Below the pieces are notes generated by a model that was given only the letters and a program-made list of their open reading frames with translations, did no database searches and had not been told where the DNA came from. Positions 21,613-33,500 of a stretch of DNA of 64,000 nt are shown here, one piece after another (positions within the stretch are counted from its first letter, which is position 1; every line of letters begins with the position of its first letter). This DNA is from Pohlia nutans. Lineage: Eukaryota; Streptophyta; Bryopsida; Bryales; Mniaceae. The stretch lies in NCBI GenBank assembly GCA_022496805.1, contig CM040099.1:684501-748500 (forward strand), read 5' to 3'. The position numbers and the translations under genes are program-made.

Positions 21613-24600
21613 CTAGGTGGTAGAATGTGTCAAAAGGCCACCTTCAAGGATGAGCTTCACCTCGTTGAAACTAAAGGTTGGGGCGTGTATGAACAGGTTA
21701 ACTTCAGGATCTAAATTAGAAACCTTAACAAATATGTAGTACAAGTGTTTACAATTCAAATAGGAATTGCGCCTGCTCCTGAACTTGATAATCATATCTT
21801 TGAAGGCCGCGCAAGTACACTCTGGGTGAGAGCTCACCGTCACTTGGTAAATGACATCCGTAGGAGGAGGTTTGGACTGTAACAGGATAACACAACCGAA
21901 TCCTGGGTGGGGGATCATGGTCAACTTCAAAACGGTTCCGTGCATGGCTCGAGCAGATCCAACATTCTGCTTGTGTTTTGTCGAGGGTCCAGTGCCAGAG
22001 CGTCGAGTAGCCTTGGATTTCCTCGTGGGAGGAATGTAGTCAGGGTTGTCGGGAATTCGAACTCTTGACAAGTCGAGTGGGTGAGCAGAGTTGTTGAAGA
22101 GTCGAGTGGGAGTGACGCGCTCCTTAGGGGGGAGTTGGAATCCTGCATTCTCAAGGGCCATGATCTCCGAGCGAGTGAGTTTAGTACCAAACATGACAGG
22201 CCACACGAGAGGAATTGGGGGCTTGCCTTGGGTGTCTGAAAATGGAACAACCCACTTGCGACGGAATCCCTTCACACAACGCTCGATGTTGTCTGGACAG
22301 AAAAAGAACTTCATAGGTTTTTGTTTTTGCATTGTGTAAAAATCCCAGATTCTAGAGTATGCCGGGCAAGGGACACTCCGATTGTTGGTGACAAGCTTTG
22401 CCGTGCATTTCTTCCTAGTACCCGCATGCATGGCCCAACAAGACTTCCCGGAATTGTAAGGGAGACGGGCTATATGCCAAAGCAACTCGTCAACCTTGGT
22501 CTCTTGAATAGCAATGACTCGGCGGAAATCGAGCCCGGACGGTGGAGGCGCTTGAACTTCCTGCACGTCTGGGGAAGACTCTTCGACAATTGTAGGTAGA
22601 ATTACGGGATTAGATCTAGTGAGTCTCTTACCGGGACGGGGGCGAGAGAAGTTGATGGTGTCGGGGCGGTGTGTCTCATCATCTGCACCAATAGGGGTAT
22701 CGGGCCTACGCTTCTGCGATCCAAATACCTCGGCGCCCTCGAGGTGTGGATTGCGAGTGCAGAATTCCTCGCCTCCGGGCATGTCCAACAAGACCTTCTG
22801 CAGCACAGTAGGATCACCGGTGCGCTCGGCACGTCGTTGGGCGCTACAAAGTTTCAGTTCCTCTTTGCTAGGATCGTCACCACCATTGCCCCCCTTGAGG
22901 AATTGATAGTAGGCCACCACTTGCAAGAATGCTCGGATGTAGTCATCCACGGTGGCAACATACAAATCGCCACCCTTGTTGCCTGATGTTTGAAGCCACT
23001 TGTTGTGGACGGACTCGGCAAGATTGCATGAGGGCATTTGAGCAAAGTCCGACTCCGACATGCGATCCTCCTGTTCAAAGAAAATAGAGGATTGTGAAAA
23101 TCTGAATATGTCAAAGAAGTGAAGAACATAGAAGACCAAGGAAGCAGAAGACTAACCAGTTCCATAAAGCCACCCCACTGAAGATATCTGAAATGCCAAA
23201 ACGCGAGCCAGAGATCAAGATGTCGCAATCCATCGTCGGAGGTACAATTTGATGAGCTCCACCAAGCTTTGATGGCACAATATCGTGTCTCTGCCTCTAG
23301 CATTGACGAGGCATTGCGATACTGGAGGCAGAGATGCTTGTGTTGTTCCTGCAAATCGTGCTTGATATATTGTTTGGTGTGCTTCTCCAATGATTGTTTC
23401 CAATGGAAGAAGCACGTCCTCTCGCGGTCCTCCATTATAATCTTGGGATCCCCGGACCCGTAGACGATACGCACGGCGTTCCAGTTGGCTTGCGCACTAT
23501 CGGCCATGAATCCTTTAAAATTCGGCTTTGGGATTCCGTGTCGGGCCATGACGTGGTTGAGGTTGTGCCAAAAGAGCACTTGGGCATCTCTATCCTCCGA
23601 CTGGAAGTCACAGCAGGCAATCGTCATGACGCGCTGATAGGTGGCGTCATAGACATGGGCGGCCATGGTGGTCCAACCTGTGACTCGCTTGACATGGTCG
23701 GACATGATCCATGCAGCCTCGAGATCACCGCCGGGCTGCATACGACGAACCAAGTCGACACCACTCCCCGGGCCAACTTCGGACATCTTGAAAACGAAGA
23801 CCTTGTCCGTGTCATCACCTTGGCCCGGGAATTGGTTTCTTTGAACGTAAGCCCAACTACTAACACCTCTAAGTCGGGCAATGCCATCCATGACTCCGAA
23901 TCTCCGCAAGTACTTGAATGAAGTAACTTTGTTACAAAGGTTTGGTGAGTTCAATTCTTTACATCTGTCAAAGACGGGTTTGAGTTCCTCTAACGATAGA
24001 AGACGATGCGTTTGAGTATCATCGCATAGAAGGAACTCACCTAGAAGATCCTTGCTCGCCTCGAGGACGATCTTGCTGTGTGTGGCTTGAAGGGTTCTTT
24101 CGACATGCTCCTCAATCAACGCGTTGATTCGTTTGCAACTATCCCTACAATCACCAACTTTGACGGGATGCCTATGGACACCGATATGAATGCACGCACG
24201 TTGGGAGGAGTCTTTGCTAAGGACATAGAAAATCTTCACATCACAAAGTGCAAGGCAAGTTGGAGGCGCCTTACAAATCCTGCACACAAGGGTAGAGGTA
24301 GGAGGGAGGGGACCTTCGATTGTGAAAGGGTCTTTAGTGAAGCCATTGAATTCCATGTCGTTGACAGCAGAGGTGCGATGTGCACGTTGAAGGTAGTCGC
24401 ATTTCAAATTCTTGCATTGGAGGTGACCGACGCAAGTGGAAGAGCGGAACGCAAGACCAAAGTCATTTTTGATGTTCGTAGTCTGGGTCTTGGTCCACAC
24501 ATGTCCGTCGTAGCGCTTGTCCATGCCCTCCATGGATTTTGATTTGGAATGAGAAGAAGAAGCTCCGACCGAGGGGAGTACAAAGATACAGGTACCGTCA

Positions 24601-25271
24601 AAACGGGGGGGAAGGTAATTGACCTCTTCTATTTTTATTTTATCATAATCTAACTTTTTAAGGATGCTTTTACTACCTGGCATAGAACCTAGCGCACGTA
24701 GTGACTGAACAATAGAAGACGAAGGTTTAGATGTCGAGGGTACATGAGGATTAGAAGGGATTGGACGAGGAATAACAAATGAGGGGGTTTGAAAGGATGG
24801 GGAGGGATTAACTGCAGGAGTAGGAAGAGGCATTGCATTGTCATCGGAGGAATCCGAGAGATCAATGATAGACTACAAATGAGGCTCGGTCTTTACTCTC
24901 ACCATTGGGGGGGTGTTCAACGTACAAGTGGACGACCGGAGAGGGGTAAAGATCTCAGTAGACGCTCCCAATTGAGAATCTGAGAGTCCATACACTTGGT
25001 ACTTGCTAGCTCCTAGCTCCCACACGGTTGATCCATCAACAACACTTGAAATTTCTTGCAAGGTCATTAAAAGCAGAGATGTAGCTGGATCGATAATCTC
25101 ACGCTCAACAAAAATCGTACTCTCCTGCAATCCAAATCGGATGCTAAGTTGAATGGCAGAGACAGATGCAAAGCCAGCAAGACCTATTGGGAACAGAATT
25201 GGGACTCCAAGGCCTTGAGCACGGAGCTCGGCCATCTCAGAGATTTGTGGAACTGTGGAAGATGAAGCCAT
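21613..25271 (-). CDS. MULE transposase (MURA-like, FLYWCH/WRKY-type zinc, DDE and SWIM domains), with an in-frame TAG
   Basis: Two exons in phase: 25271-23157 and 23070-21613 (intron with GTTAGT donor and TTTGAACAG acceptor), 1190 codons from ATG 25271. Codon 133 (24875-24873) is TAG. An ATG at 24833, just after it, could still give about 1044 aa with every domain. In order: a cysteine/histidine region (CVGHLQCKNLKC ... CIHIGVHRHP), like the FLYWCH/WRKY-type zinc fold before MULE cores; the MULE core with the first aspartate in HVYDATYQRV, a second in GFMADSAQANWNAV and then a CFFHWKQSLEKH segment; and a C-terminal SWIM zinc finger (CTCAAF ... NCKHLYYIF). The product would bind the inverted ends and move MULE-1. 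TAG may be a decay mutation (CAG to TAG) or a suppressed codon. The plus-strand frames here are shadows. Confidence 0.85.
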
Positions 25272-25773
25272 TGGAGAAGAGAAGGAACCAACGCAAGCAA
25301 GGGGCAAAACAAGTGCAACTAGGCAAAGAGAGGTATTGATGTGAGTTTTCGTGGAATTTAAACATTACAGAATTCTAGTGGTGATTTAATTGGTGGCTAT
25401 TAAGCGCAGTGCAATAAATGTCTCTTTAGCAAAATAGAATTAGAAGAATTTAGAAGTTGTGACAATTTTGAATTGCAACTAGCATGATCTATTGCAGGGA
25501 GCCGTAATTGTCGGAGGAAGATGAATAGAATAACAATAAATAGCATAGTAATTAGCCGGCAATAGACAAGCGCATGACAGAGCCTTTAATAGCAATTAAT
25601 GTGTACACATGTGACAGTAGATACTTTCGCATTGGGTAGTTAGAAGGTGAAATCCTAAGTCACGAGTCTTATGGACTTGGCAAGTTTAGAGACGACCGTC
25701 TACTTGAGTGTGGAGGGAGCTGTGGTGTTAGAGTGCAGAAATTAGGTCTAAAGAGAGGCATTGAGGAGCACAC
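25272..25773. promoter_or_regulatory. Divergent intergenic region in MULE-1
   Basis: About 500 AT-rich bases between the divergent transposase and lysine-rich ORF starts, so presumably it holds promoters. No specific motif is claimed. Confidence 0.3.
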
Positions 25774-26274
25774 ATGAGGGAAACAAGGAAGAAGACAGTG
25801 AGTGCGACTGAACCGGCGAGGAAGGAGATAGTAAGTGTGACTAAACCGGCGAAGAAGAAGGAGCCGTCCAATAAGACTGTCGTCGGAAAGGAGAGTGAAC
25901 CAGTGAAGAAAAGGAGGAAGCAAGGGAGAACAAACTTCACCAACTCAAAGCAGAAGAATAAGAAGAAGCTCACGAAGGGGGCGCCGAGCATTGAGGAACA
26001 AGGGACTCCAGTAGATTTGAGCGAGAGTGGAGACGAGGAAGAAGGAGGAAGTTGGAGAGGGAGGTGTAAGATTCGATTGCTGCATCTTGATTCAATAGTC
26101 AAAGTGGAAGACGCAAGCAAGGCGTCGGAGAGTTCTGCAGCAACAATTGAGCACCAGGAAATAGAGACACCAAATCGAACAGAAGATTTTGTAGACATTG
26201 TAAGTCTAACACCATTTGGATTTACCTTGTTAAAACCCATGTATCGAGCCACCAAGGGTCTTATCGCAACATAG
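25774..26274 (+). CDS. Lysine-rich basic protein encoded in MULE-1 (unknown function)
   Basis: ATG-started frame of 166 residues, divergent from the transposase (start 25271), about 500 bp away. Residues 1-75 are highly basic with repeated TKPAKK/ATEPARK-like units and KKRRKQGR, strong nuclear-localisation candidates. Then comes an acidic serine/glutamate segment (VDLSESGDEEEGG) and a less biased tail. No domain is recognised. A MULE accessory protein is possible. The opposite strand is also open here, so the strand choice rests on a normal ATG, charge clustering and NLS-like content. Confidence 0.45.
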   Translation: MRETRKKTVSATEPARKEIVSVTKPAKKKEPSNKTVVGKESEPVKKRRKQGRTNFTNSKQKNKKKLTKGAPSIEEQGTPVDLSESGDEEEGGSWRGRCKIRLLHLDSIVKVEDASKASESSAATIEHQEIETPNRTEDFVDIVSLTPFGFTLLKPMYRATKGLIAT

Positions 26275-26279
26275 AACTC

Positions 26280-26720
26280 AATGGTGGCCAACCCCACAAA
26301 TCCGTGGGGTTAGCCACCATGGTGTTTTTTTCAACTCAAAATTTCAGGGAGGCTAACCCCACGGATCCGTGGGGTAAGCCACTATAGAGTTTAGGTCAAC
26401 AGAGAACTCTATGGTGGCCAACCCCACGGATCCGAGGGTTAGCCACTATGGTGTTTTCTTCAACTCAAAATTTCATGGAGGCTAACCCCACGGATCCGTG
26501 GGGTTAGCCAGTATGGTGTTTTCTTCAACTCAAAATTTCATGGAGGCTTCTCCTACGGATCCGTGGGGTTAACCACTATAGAGTTTAGACCAACAAAGAA
26601 CTCTATGGTGGCCAACCCCACGGATCCGTGGGGTTAGCCACTATGGTGTTTTCTTCAACTCAAAATTTCATGGAGGCTAACCCCACGGATCCGTGGGGTT
26701 AGCCTCCACGGAGTATTTTG
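26280..26720. repeat. Tandem cluster of BamHI-centred palindromes
   Basis: Seven or so copies of a perfect or near-perfect palindrome centred on CCCCACGGATCCGTGGGG, extended by GGCTAA/TTAGCC arms to 30 bp. They are spaced about 60-80 bp apart by AT-rich linkers such as 'CTCAAAATTTCATGGA' and 'ACTATAGAGTTTAG'. Each could form a cruciform or an RNA hairpin. Further single copies occur at 27848-27877, 27928-27957, 29126-29155 and 30330-30360. Confidence 0.9.
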
Positions 26721-27747
26721 CAACAGAAATCTCACTTATCCTATTGATTTGTTCAATTTTACATCATTTTTCATCAATTCTCACATTTTTGCACCATTTT
26801 TCATCATTTTATGTCAAAGCCAGCTTTATTATTGACTAGTTGGAGCTACAATATATAGTTGCACTCTCTTTAATACTTGTTGGATTTAATTTACCTTCAC
26901 ATATGTGAATTCTTTCACCATATAAGCACTTGATGCCAAAGGACAATTTGAAAACAACGCACTTGATGTTGTCACCTATTTGAAAAAGAAGAGATAAAAA
27001 GGTTTATCATTTTCAATCTCCCTTTTTATTAACCTCTAAACGTTCCAGCGACTATAAAGTGGATCATGAACAAATTCGAAGCCTTGTAACTTTGTCATAC
27101 AAGCTAGGACGGTTTGCATCCAAGTTGCCTTTGATAGCCTATTAAGTTCTTTACCAATTAGAGTAAATCTGTTGTAATGGGATAATGTTGAAGAGGCCTT
27201 CAACTACAAGTATGTCTAACTTGTTAGGTAGATTACATGCTTGCAATAGTCTTTTCATGTACACCTCATGTACATCTAAGCTAAGCAATGCTAATATCAA
27301 CTTTTGAGGCTAGAATCTACTTGTGTTCAAAGTGGAATTGTGAAAAATGAGGTCATAAATTTAAGAAACACAAAAATTTCAAAGTATCACCACATTTATG
27401 AGTATCTCATTTCAAACTGATTCCAACAAATTTTACTCAAAAAATATTGAAATTTAGTTTGTAATCGAATTTAGAAGGGATTTTTAATTTTAACTTTCAA
27501 ATTTTATAATTAAATATTGGTGATTGCATTAGTGAATCAAACCGTACGGATGGAATCTAGAATTCAAGATTTAGAACTTTTATTTGTATATCAATATATT
27601 ATGGGTTAATCGGGGGCGGGTATCGTGGGCGGGTATCGGGAGGGGCGGGTATCGGGTGGCAGTGGTATCACGATTAGGGCTTTCAGTGTTTCGCTCTCAC
27701 GATTAAGTTTTCGTTTGCAGAGCGGCGATTCCCGTACGCCAAAGGAG
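26721..27747. other. AT-rich non-coding stretch in MULE-1
   Basis: No gene seen. Low GC until about 27600, then a short GGGGCGGGTATCG repeat (27610-27650) and a pyrimidine-rich stretch just before the METEAAS start codon at 27748. Confidence 0.5.
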
Positions 27748-28989
27748 ATGGAGACCGAGGCGGCGTCAGGTGGAGCTGGAATTGAAGACACGAGCAACCT
27801 GGTAAGCATCCGTTCATTTTAATAAGCACAAGGAAGCGGCACGAAAGCCAACCCCACGGATCCGTGGGGTTAGCCCACGGATGCGTAGGGTTCATTTTGG
27901 TAAGCACAGGGAAGCGGCACGAAGGCCAACCCCACGGATCCGTGGGGTTAGCTCACGGATGCGTAGGTTATTTTCAGGCCTAGTCGTAAGCCCAACGTTG
28001 GAGTGATCAGCCTTTTTCAAAAAGTAATGTGGGTTGTCTCAGAAGTAGTCAATGTACGAGGCATACATGTGTGGCTCTTGTGACCATGGCGTACGTACCT
28101 CGGCTTTCAATGGTCATAGACGAGGTGTACCGAGAAAATGGGTTTACTGAGAAAATGAGCAACGACCAAAAAAATTTGTACTCATCTTATCTTTCAGTTA
28201 AATGTCATTTAAATGATAATTGGTGTTTGGTATTGACTTTTTTTTTGTGAAGTGAGACTTCATTATGTTAATACACTCACAAACCTTTGATTTCATAAAG
28301 GTTGATCTGTTCATGAATTTTTAGTTTGTTAGAATAGAAGTCTCAAATGATAGAGCTACAGTCTCAATGTGTCCATGTTGTTTCAGTTTAACAAATGACT
28401 GTAACACTGCCATAATATTCAGACCAACTTATTGCGATCGAATATTACATTTGCGAGCTCTATCCATACAATTAATGTCACTTTAAATGTGCAAGTGGTG
28501 CTCTGAAGTAAATCCTGTGCGTATCTCATTGAGATGGGTGGTCACGTACATTCAAATAATCATCCACGATTTCCGAGATTGGTCCATTCTGCAGCCATAG
28601 CTCTGTTCATGCAACCTTGCAAATTCTGTAGCACTGATCTAGGGGATCATGCACGTAGACCAATAAATTTTATTGTCTCAACTCAGATATCTGAATCTGA
28701 AAATCGTATTGCAAAGCCGGTCCAAGCTTCAAAGCAAAGAGCTTCAATTCCGACACCCAAAGGTAGTTACACATTTGATTCCGCCGTGCAGGTACACCAT
28801 CTTCCTTGCGATGGAAATCGCCCAAGCTAAAACCATCTATCCCTCAACTCTTATTCGAAAGAATCGGATACAAAAACTTTGACGTGCTATTTTACCTTCT
28901 ATGGTAGCCTTACCAGTACCACCCACTGAACTCACTCACAATTAGGATTTTGTTTCTAGCAGAGCGGTGATTCCCGTAGGCAAGTGGAG

Positions 28990-29037
28990 ATGGAGACCAA
29001 GGCAGCATCTCGTCGAATTGAAGATACATGCATTTTG
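28990..29037 (+). repeat. Duplicated first exon of the MULE-1 cargo gene
   Basis: METKAASRRIEDTCIL followed by GTAAGCATCC repeats the exon at 27748-27801 (METEAASGG..IEDTSNL, GTAAGCATCC), including about 45 bp upstream (GCAGAGCGG-GATTCCCGTA). Each copy is followed by at least one BamHI palindrome. It could serve as an alternative first exon. Confidence 0.65.
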
Positions 29038-30567
29038 GTAAGCATCCATTCGCTTGTACTATTTCAATCGTTTGGAATTTTGGAAAGACTCGGGAGAAAA
29101 AAAGTACAAGGAACCGGCACCAAGGCCAACCCCACGGATCCGTGGAGTTAGCTTTGGGCCTTCAATGCGAACTATACAAAGCATTCTTTCTTCTTTTCAA
29201 TTGCCACAGTATATGACCTTCTTTGAAGCTTCCTAAGTGATTAATTGTAACTCCTACGGCTATTGATATAGACAACATGAGATGAACATTAGCGTGTGAA
29301 CATGTGCTTCAGAATCACTATCATAAGTTCTTCCTTCTTTTTGTCATCAAATCCTCCTGGAGTACAACAAAAGTAACCAGTGAACCCGAGTCATTAGAGT
29401 ATGGAAAATATTGCATGGTTTCACTTGAAAAATTATGTTACTGTCGAGCCTTTGGACAACGCACACACAAATGATTGGCTAAGAAGGCCAATTGCTTTGG
29501 TGTGAACTTCTAATCGCTAGATAATAGTGAGTGACAAGTGAAACTTGAAACAATCTAATACGGTATCAACAATGAGAACAAAATAATAGTTGCATAACGA
29601 GATAATAGTTTCATAACGAGATAATAGTTGCATAACGAGATAATAGTTTCATAATGAGATAATAGTTGCATAACGAGATGTACATACCAACTATTATTAC
29701 TTTGTGCTCAAGCGCTAAATTGATCCATGAACACTAAAATTCCGGAATCCAAGATTGTACCTAGGTTCACATAATTTGCTAACTCAAAGATCATTACATT
29801 CGAATTGACGATTAGACTTCATTACGACAAGGGTGAAGAATGTGAACACGAAAAATTGTAAATCATCATAGTGTTAGTGGAGCAATTGGTTACATAGTGT
29901 TAAAAATTGGTTACATAGTGTAAGTAGAGCAATTGTGTTTTAGTCCTTGAAAGGTTTTAGTGAGCACATTGTGGAGTGATAAACTTTATCAAAGAAGTGC
30001 ACATAGCATAATATCAATAAGAAGAATAAGTTTAGTTGCCTGCCTATTCATAATCACGTAAGAGTATCAAGAAGAACTTGAAGCTATTAAGTTTGTCTAT
30101 TAGTTTGTCTATTCACACAGTCACGTATAATTTGATGCATGAAAATTCAATACAATGTGATATGATACAATGTCATATAATTTGATGCATGAAAAGTCAA
30201 TACAATGTCATATGATACAATGTCATATAATTTGATGCATGAAAAGTCAATACAATGTCATATGATACAATGTCATATAAGTTGATGCATGAAAAGTCAA
30301 TACAATGTCATATGATTCTGGGGCATAAAGGCCAACCTCGCGGATCCGTGGAGTTAAGCACTTCGAATTTTTTTGGCTTTTTTATGCTTTGACTTCCAAA
30401 TTTTTGCCTTGCCTTTGCCGTTTTGTATATAGAATTGTTGTTTGATGATGGTTTGAATGCACTTTTAAGATTAGGTTGAATGTGAGGTTTAACATGTCTT
30501 CCTTTTAGTTTTGTGCCTCTGAAATTGTATTAATTTAATGCTTTGGATTTTCAAATTGTTTATCTAG
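29038..30567. repeat. Intronic AT-rich stretch with two minisatellites
   Basis: 29583-29677 holds five 19-bp units (ATAATAGTTGCATAACGAG and a T-for-G variant alternating). About 30127-30315 holds four units of about 51 bp (core TTTGATGCATGAAAAGTCAA). A degenerate BamHI palindrome follows at 30330-30360. No coding sequence is seen. Confidence 0.8.
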
Positions 30568-33500
30568 GATAGTGAGACCGTGGCCCAGTCACAGTCGGAG
30601 GAGGTTGATATTTGCAAAATCAATACTCTTTTGGGGGATGAGGTCGAAGTTCAGGAGAACGAGGAGGATGACGATGAGGCGGACGAGGACATTGTGGAAG
30701 AAGATGAAGATGTACTGGAGCAAACTCCTGCAGTCGGAGAGGAGTCTGAGGTCCAAGAGGTAGTAGACTTGGACACTTATGTATTTAGATATTGTACGTG
30801 TGCAATTCTAGATCCCGTTACGGATAGGATGCCTCTTGATGCGGCGAAATACGCGGTTCGTGAGGCAAGAAGGCGTTATGCCACTCGGCATAACCAACGT
30901 GTTCGTGAGGCACGAGAACTTGCTCGTGCCCAGGCGAGGGTGACGCCTAGACGGTCTCCTCGCCTTTATTTACCTTGATCCATTTGAATGTTAGTATCCA
31001 TGCGTATATGAGCACTTGTACTTCAAACATTGGTTTATAAATCATTTGTTTGAATACTTATTGTTTGTTTTATACTTAATTCCATGTTTGTAGAATTCTA
31101 CTCGAATTTCACCTATCGAGGAGCCTGCGGAGTCTGCCAACCCGGATGAGAGTGAGGTCTCGATCCGTATCAAGCAAAAACAAGACTCTAATGTTGTTAT
31201 CAACCGCCTTCGGATTCGGCCAGTGGAGAAGTCTCGCCTAGGTATCCCTCTTTGCCGTTTGCAAGCTCTCCCGTTGGTACGACCTATTAATATGGCAGAT
31301 GTTCAGTGACTCGAGAACGAGTTTGTCACTGGGTATCGAGACGGGGATCGAGTTCTTTATGTTGCCCTCTACAACAACAAGGATGAGGATCTCGAGGTGA
31401 CCGAAAACATTTCCTCAACGTCGAGCCCGTTGTGGAAGCGGGCGAGTGAGGCGTTCGATGAGCGCGTGGCGGCCGACCCAGATCTTGCTCACTTTATAGG
31501 CAAGATGTTTTTTGTATGGGAGGGAAACCATAGGTTAACGGCGTGGTGGCGCCATGTCAACCGTTTCCATGCCACTAAGGAGTCATGGCACATTTTCCCT
31601 GCTTGTATTGTGTTGGATTCAAGGAAACAAAGTGGCGTATTGATGAATGCCATGAACGACATCAATTGGTAAGTTAACTTCTTCATTTCAATTCTCTAGT
31701 GCTTTCTTTGTTTTTTCTCAGGTCAAGTTTTAACTTCTCTTGGTGCACTTGTAGGTCGACAGAGAATGATCATGTCAAAGCCAGCGTTCCGTCTAAGCTG
31801 CACCGCGTGCGGTATTTTGGTGCGTTGGAGTTGGATGAGTTTAAAGACCTGATTACGCCTGAGGAGTATGTTGCTTGTGTTAATGCCAAGAAGAAAAGCT
31901 CCACTTGGTATCCATTGACAATCGATGTCTTCGTGTCCTTCCTTTATAAGGTATTTGCCTATTCCATTGATTTTTTTTTTAATTTCTTTCTCTATTTCTT
32001 TACTCACTAACATGTGGAATTCTGTAAAGAGAAATCTCTCAAGCTTCGGACGCTGCAGCACGAGCTTACAAGGACAACACACCTCCACATCAGAGGACTG
32101 CAATTGGTGTTTTCAAAGCTATGTCATCTGCGGAGGAAAAGGCTAGGAAGTCTTACCGGTCCAAGAGTTTTGAGAAGTACATTGCAGTTGCAAATCCCAA
32201 GAATGGTGAAGCCTTCTTTGATGAGGTACTCCACCTCCTAGCCTTACTTTTTTATTCTTTTGAATTGTAGATTCTTTTCTCAATAATGTTTATAACATTC
32301 TTTTTATTCTTGTAGATTAACAAGCACTATTCCAACAACACGGTCTCTGATATGTTCATAGAAAAGCTTGCCAAGGTGGCAAATGCTCATGTTGAACCTC
32401 GGTTTAAGACAAAGTGGCTTCGGTGGTGGAATTCCACCTTGATGGTGAGAGAAGGGAGCAAATTCCCTTCTCTACCTTTGAAGGAGAAGACTTTGAATGA
32501 ATGGCTCCACAAAGCCTCATTTTGGGCTCAAGTAAGTATTTTTTCATTTCTCTCTGATTGTACTCATTGTCCTCTTTGGTTTGCTAATTCCTTATTCATT
32601 TTTGTAGTTGGAGGATAACGTTGAGAAAGAGTTCGAGGCTTTGGAAGTCACTCTCGGGCGTTCTATTCATTGGAATGCACACGGAGGTGTGCTCCGACCT
32701 GATGCATACGTGGATAGAGGGTGCATTATCCTCTGGGACCATGCCTTCTTGTCTTACTTTGAAGACAAGGCTGCTCACACATTTCTGAAGGGTCAAAATC
32801 TCCTTGCTTTTGTGGATGGACCAAATATCATATATCGTGTGCTCTATAGGTAAGCTTGTAACATTCTATGCTTTGATTGCATTTTCTTTTATGTCATGAA
32901 AGTTTCTCATTCCTGAATTTTTTTTCCAGGTACATCTTTCACGAGCTTCTTCCTAAAGAAGCTCTTTCTGTTTCCTTTCTTCCGGTGTATATCGAACAGT
33001 GGCTGGATGACTCCATGTCGGACTACTTTTATACTGAGGACCATGAGATGTGGCCTGATACCCACCTCAAGCAGGTAGGATGGTATTTGGATTGCTCCAA
33101 GGGCTACATTCCTGTCTCAGAGAAAGCTTTGCATGCCACTTTGAATGCTGAGGCTCCTTTCCAGATTGTAGTGTACGAACCCTCAGTGCAAGAAGAGACG
33201 GAGAAGGAGACTTCCAGGGCTACCAAGGCAAGGAGTCTAAAGGCAAGAAAGAGCCGAAGGGCAAGAAAGGCAAGACTATTGATGCTCCTTCACGTACTCC
33301 CGTTTCTCAAACCACCATTTCCACTCGTTCTGCTACGAAGGCTGCTGTGGAGGCTTCTACCGCCCCTATCATCGTTGGTAGCCCTTCAATTCCTCTTGTT
33401 AGTGTTGTTCCTGCACCTTCTTATAGCGCAGCCACTGTCCCCGCCTTCACTCGCAAGAGGAAGGCTCTTGCTGCGGCTACAAGCGCCACTTCCTCGGAGG

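Noticed and set aside
25728..26297. 189-codon minus-strand frame with hydrophobic stretches
   Set aside because: Antisense to the lysine-rich ORF. Its hydrophobic runs are the complement of lysine/glutamate codons, and the plus strand has better start context and charge clustering.
26280..26720. Regularly spaced palindromes that could suggest a CRISPR array
   Set aside because: Eukaryotic context, linkers are themselves similar to one another, spacing is irregular and there are no cas genes.
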